A stretch of 64,000 nucleotides of DNA, from assembly GCA_023213395.1 (NCBI GenBank), contig CM041465.1, positions 146,885,741 to 146,949,740 of the forward strand, written 5' to 3'. Below, piece after piece: positions 1 to 12,590 of the stretch (positions are counted from its first letter, which is position 1; each line of letters begins with the position of its first letter). This DNA is from Cycas panzhihuaensis. Its lineage: Eukaryota > Cycadophyta. The notes beneath the pieces were generated by a model, which saw only the letters and a program-made list of their open reading frames with translations, was not told the DNA's origin and ran no database searches. Made by a program: the position numbers and the translations under genes.

Positions 1-2450
1 TCTAGATTAACTCATACCCTTATTATAGAAATGATGTGACCTAAGTATTATAATTTAATTTTTCTATATTTATATTTCAACATCTTCACATATAAATGGT
101 TTTGTGTTGGAACCTAAAGGGCAGTTTCCAAATGTTAGAGATATAGGGACATGCTAATGCTATAAATTAACATGTCATTAAAGAAGACAATAATGAACTT
201 TTAAAGGTAAAGTACATAAATTTTATTTATGAGACCTTGGAAGGTGGTTGGAGCATTGCATAGCCCAAATGGCATGACTTAAAATTTAAAGTGGGCATGA
301 TAGCTTTAAAGGGTTGTTTAATGATTATCCTTGGGGGTTATTGGTATTTGATAATATCCAAATTATAAGTTTAATTTGGAAAATATTGTAGCCCCATGAA
401 TCTCATCTAATATATTGTAAATCTAAGGGGTGGGGAACTTAACCTTAATTGTAAGGTTATTGAGTTTCTTATAAACAACATAAAGTTGAAAAGAACCATC
501 TTCTTTTTGAACTAGTATAATGGAGGCTACATAAAGGCTTTTACTAGGTTGTATTATTCCCATGCCTATAAGTTCATATGTAATGCACTTAATTTCATTC
601 GTTTGGAAGTAAAAATTTTGATATGGACAAAGGTTGATGGGGTTATAAAGGTTTTTAAGTTCTATGCAATGGTAAAATCCACAATCTAGGGTAAGGTCAC
701 CAAGCAAGGGGGTAAAGACATATTAGTATTTAGTGAGAATGGATTAGATATTTGGGTGGACTTTGGATTATGTTTGAATATTATTAAGGTGGATAACCAA
801 TGAGATGCTTGCTTATTTGCTTGGGAGAAATAATTTTATTTGATTAGTGATTTGAAAGTTTATGAGTTTGGATATAATGACCTTTAAACATTATAAATAG
901 GTTATTTGGATAATTATCAGCAGTATATATACCTAATATTTGGAGCCATTGGATTCCTAAGATGGCATTTGATCCCCTAATAGATAGAGTATAAAAATCT
1001 GACTTAAGTTAATATATGCCAATTTAGACTTGGAGGTTTTGAATAACACCCTTATAATGAAGGGTGTAGTGGCCTAGTAAAGAACAATTAAAACTTAATT
1101 TTAGATTAATGTAGAGGCTTAATTATATACCTACTATAATATCAATTAAGTTTAACGATGCACCACTATCAGTAAAACTTTTAATGGGGGTCTTCCTTAA
1201 GGCCCCTCTTACTCATAATGGATTAGGGTAGGCCAAAGAGGAAATAATGGATAAGGATGCTTTAGGTTTAGCCTCAAGAAGTAGGGAGGGTTTCAAAGGT
1301 GGGTTATTTTTAGTTTCTTCTTCAAAATAAGAATTAGGGTTAATGGTGAATATGACTCTTTTGACTTTACATAATTGACCTTACCTAGGGACCATTTTTT
1401 ATGTATTATGAGCATAGATTAGCTTCCCTACACTTGTGGGCCCTAGATATAGGTATTTATATTTGTTTTATTGGTTATTCTACTACTAGTATTTCAATTG
1501 GCCAGTCTATTGATTATCGTTAACGGTCCTCTACTCAAAGTCTTAAAGGCCTATATTGATTCACATGTATTTGATGGCTGACCCATGGTGAGTCTCTTCT
1601 AAAACTAAATGCTCAGTGTGATATAAATTTAGCTTTAATTGCCTTGGTTGAATTAATAACGTCTCCAAGGCTAGGAGGTCGGATGGTCTTTAGTCTCATT
1701 TGGATCCATTCTTTAAGGTTGGCTATGTACATTTCAACCAATGTCTATTTATCCAAGTTTTGGGTAACTTGATTATAAATGGCCTAGAACTCATTTGCAT
1801 AGGCTTCAACCAACATTGTTTGCCTAAACTGTATTAGTTGATTAAAGAAAGACTAGTTCCATGTTTTCTCATATTGCTCAAAGAAGTATGTATAAAATTG
1901 GTTCTATGTTTGATTTGTTAGCTACTCCTAAGTCCACCATTTATACTAATGATGAGCTTTACCTTTTAAGTAGATGGAGGAAATATCAATTGATTAACTT
2001 AGGACACATGATTAAGTATAAATTATGAGTCTAATTTACTGATCCAACTATGAGTTGTATCCTTATTAAGATCTAAATCGAAAACTAGTATATTGATCTT
2101 ATGATTAAATATTTGTTATCATGGAGATTAGGGAGGTGGGGTTTCACTTTATGAAGTACTTATGGAGTTGAAGCTAGTCATAGAGATAAAAGCAGAAAGT
2201 TAAACATACATAGTTGCAACCTCTTTAGTTAGGTTGACAAGGTACATTAATAACTTGGTTGTATCCTATTTATGTATGTCCTACATAGAAAGGAGTTGTG
2301 TCTCCAAAGAGGAAAGGTGTTTAGAGTGATTTAGTGGTGCCATTATTGATGAAATATAGAAGGGGTCTTGACAAAGTGGGATATAGTTAGAAGAAGGGAA
2401 TGTAAGAAATGGGAGAGACAAGTAAAACATGTGTTAAAGGAGTGGGGATG
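1..2450 (-). pseudogene. Gypsy-1 gag-protease-RT remnant
   Basis: This is the polyprotein remnant of Gypsy-1. The Retrotrans_gag core lies near 1640-2000 and is recognised by alignment with the Gypsy-4 gag. A retropepsin site reading TDSGASLNLI is near 1145-1180, and its catalytic D-S-G is intact, unlike the D-G-G of Gypsy-4. The N-terminal reverse transcriptase block is at 423-707, with segments NEIKCITYELIGMGIIQPS and VQKEDGSFQLYVVYKKLN that match the gypsy fingers region. Stops and frameshifts occur throughout, so no functional product is expected. Family assignment rests on conserved motifs and on similarity to the better preserved Gypsy-4. Confidence 0.75.
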
Positions 2451-3883
2451 TATAAAAGAGAGAGAGGGGGGAAACAAGCATAGGGTGTGGGGTGTCTATA
2501 GGTTGTTGACCCTAAATTTTAAGTAAGAAAATCACATACTATAATTTAACGAGTGTAATAAGCTCATTGAAATAATATAGGTTAATGATAAGCAAAATAT
2601 TAAGGCATGTGGGGCCCATAGGGTGCTTGTACCCTAGTTTTCCTCAAAATTGATAGTTGAAGATGACCTAGTGGGCTCTAATTAGCATGAAACACAGAAC
2701 AAAATAAGATGCATGAACTTTTATGGTCTATTTTTAGGATTTAGATTTTTTTTTCTTTTCTTGACAAGTTTAATGGTGTAGGTCTTGTCTAAATCTGAGA
2801 AGCATTAAAATAGTTGTGATTTTTTTTTTTTTTTTGGTAGAAACAATTTAACTACAGGATTGTAGCTAATAGGTTGAACCAAATTTAAGTGGAGTGGATA
2901 TTGACTCTAATGTAGATAGATTAGGGTATAAATAATGGTGAAAGTTTGGAAAGGAGATCCAATGCTATGTTTATGGTTGTTGATTGTATTGAAAGATTCT
3001 TGAGAGCTAAACTGTGTAATTTTACAAATACGCTCTAATTTTATAGTCTTGTTACTTTTTTGTAAGATCACCTTGCTTAATGTGAAGGTGTTTTTATATA
3101 ATTTTATTATTAATTTACTCAACTATAAGTCATAGTAAAAATAATTTATAATATTTCTCAATTATATTAATGACAGTATAACAAACTCAAGATAGTTGTA
3201 TAGAAGGTTTGTATAATATTTGATGTTCAGGTAATAATGGGGCCTATTAGACTCTAATAAATGAGTGTTTAGCTTTATAGGCCATGCAATAAACTTTTTT
3301 GTCATTAATATAGCTTCGCCCAATATCTCGGGGTACTACCTATAGAGGAAAAATCATCTTTTTAGGGTCTACAACTGTGTAAGGATATTCATATAGAGTA
3401 GCTTCCAAGCATTAACTGCTAACTTGTGCACCATAGAGGGACACATGACTGACAATCTTCCTATACTAAGCTAATGAGGGAGCCTATAAGGGTCCTCCTA
3501 CATACCCAAGGGTATGTGGAGGTACAAGTTTATAGTTGGGTTCTATCTAAGGCCTGGGTATTGGAATAATCTACACCTCACTTCGCATAGTTATATGTAC
3601 CCAACTATGATTAGCTAGAAATAGTAGATCCCTGTGATGTTTATAAACCTATGGCATAGGGTTTCTACTTAAACTTTAGTGAAAAAGAGGGTGGGATTTA
3701 TTAACTTGGAGCGTAATAACCTCTTATAGCAGATTGGTGTAGATAACAGAACTTTACAAAATGTTAAAAAAATGAAAATTGCTTATAGGGGAGGGTTTCA
3801 AAATTCATTGACAGAAAAAAAGGTCCTTTTCCATAGCTACTGAAACTCCCTGCTAGATCTCTACACCTCACTCTGACACCACT

Positions 3884-4218
3884 TGATATGATCCCAACTA
3901 GTAATTTCTCACTCTGATGGATGATTTCTATGAGTGACGAGAGAGGACAATGGATCTTTTATTATTGAAATAACTCATATTACATTTAGAATTTAAAAAT
4001 GCGCAAGAAAGCATAAAGGACACCAAAAGAGAAGTTGTGCATAAGTATAATCTTATAAGAAGGAATTTTGACATAAGGGATTTCTTTACAAATGCACGAC
4101 CTTAGGTAAACAAAAGTGGTCACTTTTCCTTAACATCCTATTAGTGGACCATAAGGACGTTAATCTCATTCATGGAGATATGTGGCTTACACACACATAT
4201 TGATAATTGACATTAACA
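3884..4218 (-). repeat. Gypsy-1 5' LTR (approximate)
   Basis: The boundary on the internal side is set by the PBS complement followed by CT and then TGATATG. This is the same two-base gap seen between PBS and LTR in Gypsy-4. The outer boundary (…CATTAACA at 4218) is a guess from the expected terminal CA, because the partner LTR is not in the window. It is AT-rich with no coding signal. The intervening stretch 2450-3870 is the untranslated leader of the same element. Confidence 0.45.
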
Positions 4219-5039
4219 TTTACCACCTAAACCATGCGATCAAATGCTTGTGTGCTGCTAATCGTGGGAGGTAATTTAACGTTATTATTTATGGATCTAG
4301 GGTTTTGACATATCAAAAGTAGGGATCAATTCCAAAATTAATTAGAAAATTAAAGAAAATATTGTAACTAGTTGTAAAATAAAGAACTATTATATCCTCA
4401 CTTTCTACATGAGAACACATAATTTTTGGGTGTGATAATATATTTAACTATTGATTCTAACTTAAAATAAAAAAGTTTGTATTCATAGAGAGCTAATAAA
4501 TCTACAATTTATATTTTAAATAGCATACTATTGTTTACAACTTAATGGCATGTTAGAACTATTGATTCATATATATTAGATGAAATAATAAACAACATAC
4601 TTATAGAAAAGGGAAACATAACTTATCTTGGTAATAATACTTCTAAGTGGTCATTAGATGATTCAAATTCCACCCTCTCATTGACATGCACCAAAGCAAC
4701 TATAATCAATGACTTGTATTCTAAGATGAAGAACTCAGAGTGCACTTTATGCCTATTTGTCTATAAACATAAGATTATTGTCCTTATCTTGTTCTTTATC
4801 TCTATCTAAAGTATAAAGGAAGATTCAAACATAGAAGAGTTATTAACTACCTTTTCACCTTTGAGGCCATAGTTCAACCATCATATCATGGATGTAAAAA
4901 GTGTCCTTTAGTAAATGGCCATTGTGTTTCTTTAATAATGTTATTATTTTCCTTCATGTTACATGCGGCATGCCCTATCTTAGAACTTAAATCTTTATCT
5001 ATTAACTTTAAGTATAAATTTTCAAGACTTGATTTTTAA
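4219..5039. other. Unassigned AT-rich stretch
   Basis: No open frame of note, no LTR ends and no RNA gene were seen. The part next to 5040 probably continues the degenerate DUF4283-type reading frame on the minus strand, with segments such as KIGHAACNMKENNN, but similarity fades quickly. Confidence 0.4.
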
Positions 5040-5236
5040 AATGTAAAGGGATTTATAGAATCAAATGGATAAAATTTGGCAAAATGACTGAACTTGCAAC
5101 ATTTATAATACACATTTCAAAGGTTAAAGTAATTTATTTTTTGAGCTATAAGATTTTCATTAATGTAAATAATCACTTCTTTTAACAAACATTTAGCTAA
5201 ATTAAATTCTACATAAACTTTAGGATGAGGCCAACC
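5040..5236 (-). pseudogene. Degenerate DUF4283 / CCHC zinc-knuckle fragment
   Basis: On the minus strand a frame reads …PKVYVEFNLAKCLLKEVII…, followed after one TGA by a cysteine/histidine run KCCKFSHFAKFY. This matches the layout of plant DUF4283 plus zf-CCHC_4 proteins, which occur widely in plant LINE-type retrotransposon ORF1 and related nucleic-acid-binding proteins: a [V/I]xVExxLxKxLP segment, then about 25 residues, then CX2CX4HX4C. Two knuckle cysteines appear as tyrosine (TGT to TAT and TGC to TAC transitions), so zinc binding would be lost. No reverse transcriptase was found downstream. The assignment comes from motif reading only and is moderate; a chance match in a 65-residue stretch is possible. 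Confidence 0.45.
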
Positions 5237-5383
5237 TGCAGAATTCTCTTTCGACCCGTTCCCTGCTAATCATTCAACAGCCCATTTGAAAATCAGAACG
5301 ATAGGGTACCACGTAAACTATGTATATGTATATGATTGAATGACATCCCTCTCGTCCCAGGACCAAGAGATGTCCCCACTTAC

Positions 5384-5515
5384 CATATTCTTACAGCTAC
5401 GGAATATTGCACTGTCAGCACAATCTGCACAGCGAACCACTGATGGCTTCCACACGTTGAATCCTTGATGACAAAGAATTTGGATAGAATCCACGTGGCG
5501 CCTGTAGAGGACTTC
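5384..5515 (-). other. Exon-like block of unknown origin
   Basis: This stretch is visibly richer in G+C than its surroundings. On the minus strand it gives exactly 44 codons without a stop, beginning EVLYRRHVDS and ending FRSCKNM. It is bordered by a plausible acceptor (CTTTGTAG) upstream and a consensus donor (GTAAGT) directly after the last codon. A phase-0 exon of 132 bases is the simplest reading. No protein family was recognised. It could be a captured or relict host exon, or a chance open stretch. No flanking exons were identified on either side. Confidence 0.3.
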
Positions 5516-5638
5516 CTACAAAGTTAATACATTCGTTATTGTCAGCCCTGGTAAGTAAAACCAATATTGGCGACAACTTCAATTAATTATGTTCAGTCGG
5601 TTAATTAATCATTTTTTGTCAGCACCTTTAGATCGTTG

Positions 5639-8534
5639 GACGTGCAAAATTATCGTCCTTTTCTTATTGTACAAAGTTGTTTTATTATCACTCTCATACA
5701 CGACTAAATTTGTGATTTGATACACTGTTTTTATTATCGAAAGTATACCATGACGATGCGTGGTTAGTAACATGATCTTCGATTTTACCGCCAATAATGT
5801 GATGTTGCCCTAGCCCTTTTTTATACCATTGTTTATAGTTTATGTGATTTGTAGTGGGAGGATATAGTTTATCATACATGTAATGGTGAATTTATTCGAA
5901 TGTCATTAATTAATGTTAAATATTTTTGTTGCAAATATGATTATGATTTTGTTAGGGCAATGATTGATATTCAAGGCGTTTAATAGTAATTATTCGGCTA
6001 TATTAATTTTTTATATGTTTATTATGATTATACATTTTTCCTTTGTAATAAAATATATGATTTTCCTTGTAAATTTATGGTGGTTGAATTTAGAGGGCCT
6101 ATGCTACTCTTCTTTTCTTCTCTTAGAAGTATATGTATGTTGTTACTATTTATGATTGATTGTATATTACATGAGGATTATTATTATCTAGTCAATGTAC
6201 ATGTGATCATGATTATTTTGAGTGTAATATTTGGATTTATCCAAATGTAGTTAACTAGTATTAATGTTTTCTATTTACTATTGATATATGTGTTGAATAA
6301 TGGGGAAGATATTTTTATATATGTTTATTATGTTTGTGTATTTTTATTTTATTTGTATTATTATTAATAAATTTAGAGGGTATAATTTTCGTGATTACTT
6401 TGATTCATGGAAATAATTGCATACTGCAAATAAGATTCTAAATTCCTCCACTCCTTAACCCCACCCCACCCACTCACCATGTCACCTTAATTTCTTTATT
6501 TCTCCATGTTGGTTATTAATAATGTCCATTATTTATTCATCAATGTCTTTAATTTATAATATTGGTGTATAGACAAGTTTGTGTTTACTTATTCTTGATA
6601 AATTGAAGTATGGTTTTTATTAGTGATTTATAATGCTTAATATGGATTTAATGTTATTTTGACCAAAAAATATTTATAGATTGTGTAAGGGCTATATATT
6701 TAATATTGTTTATTATATGTGTAGTAGTTGCATGGGTATAAATGTAGTCAATTAGTGCTCTAATTATGTTTATAATCTTATTCTACTATTGTGTGCGCGT
6801 AAAAATAAAAAAGAAAATGTATTTGAATTTTAAATAAAAGTAATTTAAAATAGTATTTAAATATTTTTTTAAAATATGCATTAAAATATGTGAATTAAAT
6901 AAAACTTAGTTCAAAATAATGGTATTAAGTTAAAAAACATAATTATATTATATTTTATCCAAATATTTAATCAATACACTTATCCATTTGATAATCTATG
7001 CAAATTTTTAATGTTGGTGAAATATTATATTTTTAGTATGAATAATATGCATTACAATAAGTTTTATAATTAGATTATTATTGAATTTAATTTATGACGT
7101 GGAAAAGTAATTGACTAGTTTTTTTTGTGTTATGTGAATATTATAATAATATTAAATATTAAAAAATAATCAAAGGCTTGAATGATACACTTTATGTTAT
7201 ATTGATAATAATCTGAAAAGGGTGTTACTATTTAAGTCCTATTATGGAATGCCTTTTAATAATGTGCTTTATTATGTTTCATTCATAATTAAATTTTAAC
7301 AAACCAAATTATGCTAATGTTAGAGTGCTAAGTATAGATTTCAACAATTACATATTATTATTTTTTAATTTATAATATTCATAATAAAACTAGAAGGGTT
7401 CCTCTAGGAATCTGCATCAATTTAACAGAAGAGAGCAAAAAGGATATGAAATATACAACCAATATATTATTATTATTATTTTATTCACCAAAGATAATAA
7501 GAAAAGAGACACTTGTAAGGACATGAAATGAACACCAAATTATATGAAAGTGTGATATTACAAATGAGTTCTAGACATAATCCCCCATTATAAATGTTAG
7601 GCCTTAAATCACCAAGAGTGACCTTTCCTCATATAATTTTATTAGTAAGAAAAAATTATGCCCACTTCTATTGGAGAATGTAGACAACCCATGTACACAA
7701 GATCATAAGAAACTCTAACCATCGTGAGCATTGGTCACATCAATTAATAATATGGTTTCGCTAGTGGTAGATGATTATATAATAGGTTCCCCCCTCTAAG
7801 ATGTTGAGTCCTCAAAGCTTAGAAGATACAGGTACTACTTGATAAAATTATTCAATTCCCATGTCACTTCTTATGGATCACAACTGACCCACTGCACTAA
7901 ATGCTCAGAGATGGTCATGTTCTAATGGTAGCATTGTTGACTGGTAATAATATGGTTAAGGAAAACTATGAGTGGTTACTCATCATGGAGGATGGGAATG
8001 GTGGTTTGAGAAATAATACTTTTGCCAAGGTATCTTTTTTAGGTAAGAGACCTAGAAAGAATTATGGATCTTTGTGTCTAATATAAGTTCAAGTACATAA
8101 GCAACTTTACCAATCCTTTGTAGAACTTTAAATGGGTTATAGTATTATGGTCTTAACTTGTGAGTTTTGTGGCACTCGAGGGATTGTTTTTTATATTAAA
8201 ACTTGTAATAACCTCTTCATTACCTTGTAATATTTACATATTTGTATTTCATGTACATTAGGCGAGACCCCAATTGTAAATTTAATTATTATGTAAAGTT
8301 GAGTCAGGCCTTCCACCTTGATGATATGTTAGCCAATGGAATTAATGTAATTGTCCATGGTATGCTTATAAATTAAGCACCACATCATTCATTTATATAT
8401 TAGAGAAATTACATAGATAAGCTTCATCAAAATAGAGACTCATATTATAACAAATTTACTCGTTATGAACTTGCTTTACATATTTGACTTTGTGTTTGAT
8501 GTTTAATCTACTTTAATGAGTATTTTTGGTTGCA
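5639..8534. repeat. Large duplicated segment, copy A
   Basis: About 2.9 kb that matches 9274-14511 (copy B) almost throughout, once a 2.3 kb insertion in B is removed. The match starts at a shared GACGTG and stays high by eye. It extends to GGTTGCA, where B is cut by Gypsy-2. Contents are AT-rich DNA of unknown role (5639-7330), an LTR-like/chromovirus 3' end (about 7400-8212), and a region with a TATA box leading to a PBS just beyond the segment. Either A and B are the long LTRs of one non-autonomous element, or this is a segmental tandem duplication. No polypurine tract was found before copy B, which weakens the LTR reading. Confidence 0.75.
7785..8212 (-). pseudogene. Chromovirus integrase C-terminus/chromodomain remnant in copy A
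   Basis: Read on the minus strand, this block lines up with the 3' end of Gypsy-4 (25499-25930): the CCCCCCTCTAAGATGTTGAGTCCTC end, the chromodomain segment, and the integrase C-terminal module. It holds only the last few hundred bases of pol, so it is a truncated fragment. The adjoining sequence towards 7400 may be the rest of its LTR, but that LTR is of a different family from Gypsy-4. The same fragment sits at the same place in copy B, so it entered the segment before the duplication. Confidence 0.65.
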
Positions 8535-8583
8535 TGCACATTGATTTAGACCTTGATGGTAATCTAACATGGTATCAGAGCCT
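8367..8583 (+). promoter_or_regulatory. LTR-like 3' end with TATA box and tRNA-Met PBS
   Basis: A TATAAATT box at 8367-8374 lies about 200 bases upstream of a sequence ending CTAACA. This is followed at once by TGGTATCAGAGCCT (8570-8583), the primer-binding site complementary to plant initiator tRNA-Met. This is the usual R-U5/PBS junction of a plant LTR element on the plus strand. It supports reading copy A as a 5' LTR ending at 8569. The homologous 35 bases of copy B are missing because Gypsy-2 is inserted there. Confidence 0.6.
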
Positions 8584-9273
8584 GTTATATGTATGTTTGA
8601 TTAATATTTTATGAGATGGGTAAAAAATAGAGGCCCATTTGCCAAAAATGACATCCCGTTCATAATGCTTTCAAGTTTTTCAATAAAATTTGGTAGCAAT
8701 CAATAAATTTGATGTTACTGTAGGTAGTTTCTAGCACATACCAACTTCTAGGTGTAACTCATCAGGTTTGTAGTAGTCCATAAGCCTCCTGGTTCCATCT
8801 TTGGCCAAAAATGACAAAAATAACTCATCATTTCCACTCTTTGGTCCCCATTTAACCCTAAATCTATTTGTGCAAGCTCAAATATGCTCTTGAATGATGA
8901 TCTATCACCTTTGGCAGTCCTTCGAGGCTATCTTACAACTATTCTAGGCAACACCGAAGATATTTCATCTAGATTTAGTCTATTTTTTCATGTGGTTCCT
9001 CTGTGCACTCCAACGACTTGTTCTACCTCTGTATGGCTCTATTTGACCCTGAATTACTTTGTATTAGGTAGATATGCTCCCTACTACATCACTGTTAAAT
9101 ACCATCCAATGAATCAATGATAAAAATTGATTATGTTTTACTGATTTTCTCTCCTATGAGTTACCCATTTTTTGTACAAGTTTGCACGGCAGTCGTGGAG
9201 ATCAGTTTTTCATATTTGATTTTTATGTTTCTTAAACGTCTGATTTGAATTAAGGTGTATTAAATAGCATACT
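8584..9273. other. Spacer between copies A and B
   Basis: If A and B are LTRs this is the whole internal region, about 0.7 kb and without gag or pol, which would make the element a non-coding derivative. An open stretch at 8884-9120 (78 codons, from MLLNDDLSPL to KYHPMNQ) has no recognised domain. No purine-rich tract is present next to copy B. Confidence 0.4.
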
Positions 9274-10291
9274 GACGTGGGAAAATTATCCTCCTTTTGT
9301 GACTGCACAAAGTTGTTTAGAATATCAAACTCATTAACAATATGTAAATATTATTATTACTCTCATAAACAACTAAATTTATGATTTAATACACACTGTT
9401 TTTATTATCGAAAGTATACCATGACTATGCCTGGTTAGTAATGTGATCTTTGATTTTACCACCAATAATGTGATGTTGCCCTTGCCCTTTTCTATACCAT
9501 TGTTTGTAGTTTATGTGTTTTGTAGTGGGAGGATATAGTTTATCATACATGTAATGGTGAATTTATTCAAATGTCATTAATTAAAGCTAAATATTTTTGT
9601 TGTAAATATGATTATGATTTTGTTAGGGCAATGATTAATATTCAAGGTGTTTAATAGTAATTATTCAACTATATTAATTTTTTATATGTTTATTATGATT
9701 ATACATATTTCCTTTGTAATAAAATATATGATTTTTGTGTGAATTTATGGTAGTTAAATTTAGAGGGCATATGCTACTCTTCCTTTCTTCTATTAGAAGT
9801 ATATGTATGTTATTACTATTTATGATTAATTGTGTATTACACAAGGATTATTATTATGTAGTCAATATATATGTGATCATGATTATTTTGAGTGTAATAT
9901 TTGGATTTATCCAAATGTAGTTAACTAGCATTAGTATTTTCTGTTTATTATTAATATGTGTGTTTAATAATGGGGAAGAGATTTTTTATATATGTTTGTT
10001 ATGTTTGTGTTTTTTTTTTTGTATTATTATTATTATTATTAATAAATTTAGAAGATATAATTTTTATGATTACTTTTGATTCATATAAATAATTATATAT
10101 TGCAAATAAGATTTTGAATTCCTCTACTCCCCAACCCCACCCCACCTACTCGTTGTGCCACCTTAATTTCTCTATTTCTCCATGTTGGTTATTAATAATG
10201 TCAATTATTTATTCATCAATATCTTTAATTTATAATATTAGTGTATAAATAAGTTTGTATTTACTTATTCTTAATAAATTGAAGTATGGTT

Positions 10292-10688
10292 TGTTAGAAA
10301 TAGAGATGCAATAATATGAACTCATGAGTATAAAACATCAAACATGTAAAGTGAATATCATCAAACATAATCATCACTATAAAGACACCAAGATTTATAT
10401 ATGGAAATCCCAATATGGGAAAAACCATGAGAGAAGGTGGAGTCAGGACTCCACTTATGATCATAAGGATTACATCTTTCTCCTCTCTCCTTTCTCTAGT
10501 TCTTAAGTGGTAAGAGTACAAATATATAATGATAATCACCTCATGAGTAGCCTATCACGTACAATGAGCATTTACATCATCTAATAGTGGGATAACATTA
10601 ATATGCGTGCATCTCACATATCTCAAAGTAGGTGAATGGTGGGAAGTACATGTATACATCATGTATACATTAAATATTATGTTTTAAC
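10292..10688 (-). repeat. Probable 3' LTR of the copy-B insertion
   Basis: In minus orientation it begins TGTTAAAACATA, is preceded by a purine run (complement of CCCCCC at 10689), and ends TTTCTAACA. It includes the segment complementary to GGGAAAAACCATGAGAG, which resembles the conserved U5 stretch of many plant copia LTRs (…TTTTTCCCATAT…GGG…). That supports LTR identity and a copia origin. Confidence 0.5.
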
Positions 10689-12590
10689 ACCCCCCATATT
10701 GTTTAATATCCTTAAATCTTGATCTTGAGTCTTCATGTCTTCATCTTGTATACTAGCACCTGTAACCTGTAATTGTCACTTGTATCCTCTATGCAGTATC
10801 ATCTATGACCTGTATCCTATATCCTTTATCCTATAACTTGTTTTCTATATTCAATATCCTATAACCTATTTCCTATATCATGTATCTTGTAACCTGTTTC
10901 CTGTATATTATGGGTGAATTCATTACATCGTATAGCTCGAGAAGAGCTTCTATATTAATCATCAAAATTATCTATAACCTATAAAAGACCTATATATATG
11001 CTATCTCTATAAACCTATATATGAAGTATTTTGTGCACATCTTCATATCTTCACCTGTGTGGTGGTTATTTTCAATCTACATTAAGTTGTCCATCAAATC
11101 AAGTAAATTGATATCTGAGTCCATATAAAATAGAATCCATCTACCGAAATACATGGGTGACAAACTATTGTAATTGTCAGTATACTAGGAAATTATTTCA
11201 AATACATGGTTCATCTTTTTTCCAAATTTCTTGTAGGACTAATAAAGTTTCATCAGCTGGATTAAGTCAATAGCTAGATCATCTTGAACAATCAACTCTA
11301 GGACCATGTCAAATCACTTAGGCAATTATACTAATATGTAACTAAATAACATAAATTGCTTCAATATCCAGGCGATCTATATGTTTGTTTAGGGCTTTTA
11401 TCGTCCGCTAAACCAAATATGATGTTATGAAGGGGGAAATCAATAACTAGTATATCAAAGATATTTCATGTGACAAATTCATCAAATATTTCTCACTTAA
11501 TATAAAATTTTTAACTAAAATGGATCTCAAAATATTATAAATGGGCCTCAAAGTACTTGATTTTAAACCAAAATTTAATAATCATCTACCATTCTTCAAA
11601 AATAAATTCACCACCATGTTTGGAGCCATGAAAAATATTAGAATTAACTAAAATTTTAGAAAATGATAAAGCTCAAATAGCTTGAACATAAAGGTTAACT
11701 TGAGTAGCAAATATCTCCCTCAAATCAGCTCTAAATCTGGCTAAATTTGATTCTAAATTGTAGAGCTCTGAATTAACTTTTTGACACTTTAGACAATTCA
11801 TAAATTGGATAAATGGTTGCAGAGATCTTGTAGAAACAATGCAGGTACCTTTTTTGAGCTTTATGTGACCTATGCACAAATACAAGTGACCAAAGCAGCA
11901 ATGTGGAACCCTAATGGAGGATCAAATGGACTTGGAATGAGACGAAATTTTAGAAAAAAGTACACAATAATGATAGGTACCTAATAGAATTAGAATTATA
12001 AAAAAAAAAAAAGATTATATTTAGGAGAACAAAGCTACGAGCTTCAAAATCTACTATGGGAGGCTAAAATCTCTTACAACCAACTATGTATGAGCTCCAA
12101 CATTGCATACTTCGAATATAGGCACCAATATATATAAATGAAATATCCGCATAAAATCACATATAAACATACCATGAGTATTGATTATGTCTCATGTATG
12201 CATCTTGATAGACTTAAAGTAGATAAGCAGGATCTTTACCTCCCCATGGCAACTTGGATGCAACACTGCTTTAATACCATGTTAAGAAGGATGGATCTAT
12301 GAAATAAATCACTCACATACACATAATGACAATGGAGAATGGAAATAGATGAAATAAGATATGAGAGCAAGCTTGGAGGTGAGAATGAATAATGACTCCC
12401 TCCTTGAGATTTCACCTTTTATCATTGAGGGTGAGCATTAGGGTTAGGATTTTTCTACTTAATGACATGAATCTGAAACTACATATAAATGCACATAAAG
12501 TGCATTTCATTAAGAGACTAATGCTAATAATATATCTTAAGGTTACATAATTAATCTACATAAATGACCTTGATATATTAACCTCTTTCA
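10292..12590 (-). mobile_element. Non-autonomous LTR retroelement inserted in copy B
   Basis: The insertion is defined exactly by comparison with copy A, where the site is uninterrupted. Flanks TGGTT (10287-10291) and TATTT (12591-12595) sit where a 5-bp target duplication should be, with two mismatches. The ends are TG…CA. On the minus strand a PBS-like ATGGTATTAAAGC lies near 12270-12285, directly inside the right terminal block. The internal 1.6 kb has no recognisable gag or pol. An open minus-strand stretch at 11673-11885 is unassigned. The left and right terminal blocks are only weakly alike by eye, so they are either old or not a true LTR pair. Confidence 0.55.

Larger units (their letters stand above)
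1..4218 (-). mobile_element. Gypsy-1, partial Ty3/gypsy chromovirus (5' part)
   Basis: This is the 5' part of a gypsy element read right to left: LTR, primer-binding site, long leader, gag, protease, then the start of reverse transcriptase, which runs off the left edge. The order and many nucleotide blocks match Gypsy-4 (25098-31663). Examples are the gag segment near 1680-1900 and the leader segment near 3490-3600, so the two are seen to belong to one family. The PBS complement reads CTCTGACACCA at 3871-3881, which is the tRNA-Met type with one change. No frame stays open for long. The 3' half and 3' LTR lie outside the window, so a target duplication cannot be tested. Confidence 0.8.

Noticed and set aside
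5609-5879. Overlapping minus-strand open stretches of about 60 codons
   Set aside because: They lie in the AT-rich duplicated segment and are not kept open in copy B. No domain was seen.
8570-8583. tRNA gene or fragment
   Set aside because: Only the 14-base PBS complement of tRNA-Met is present, with no cloverleaf around it.
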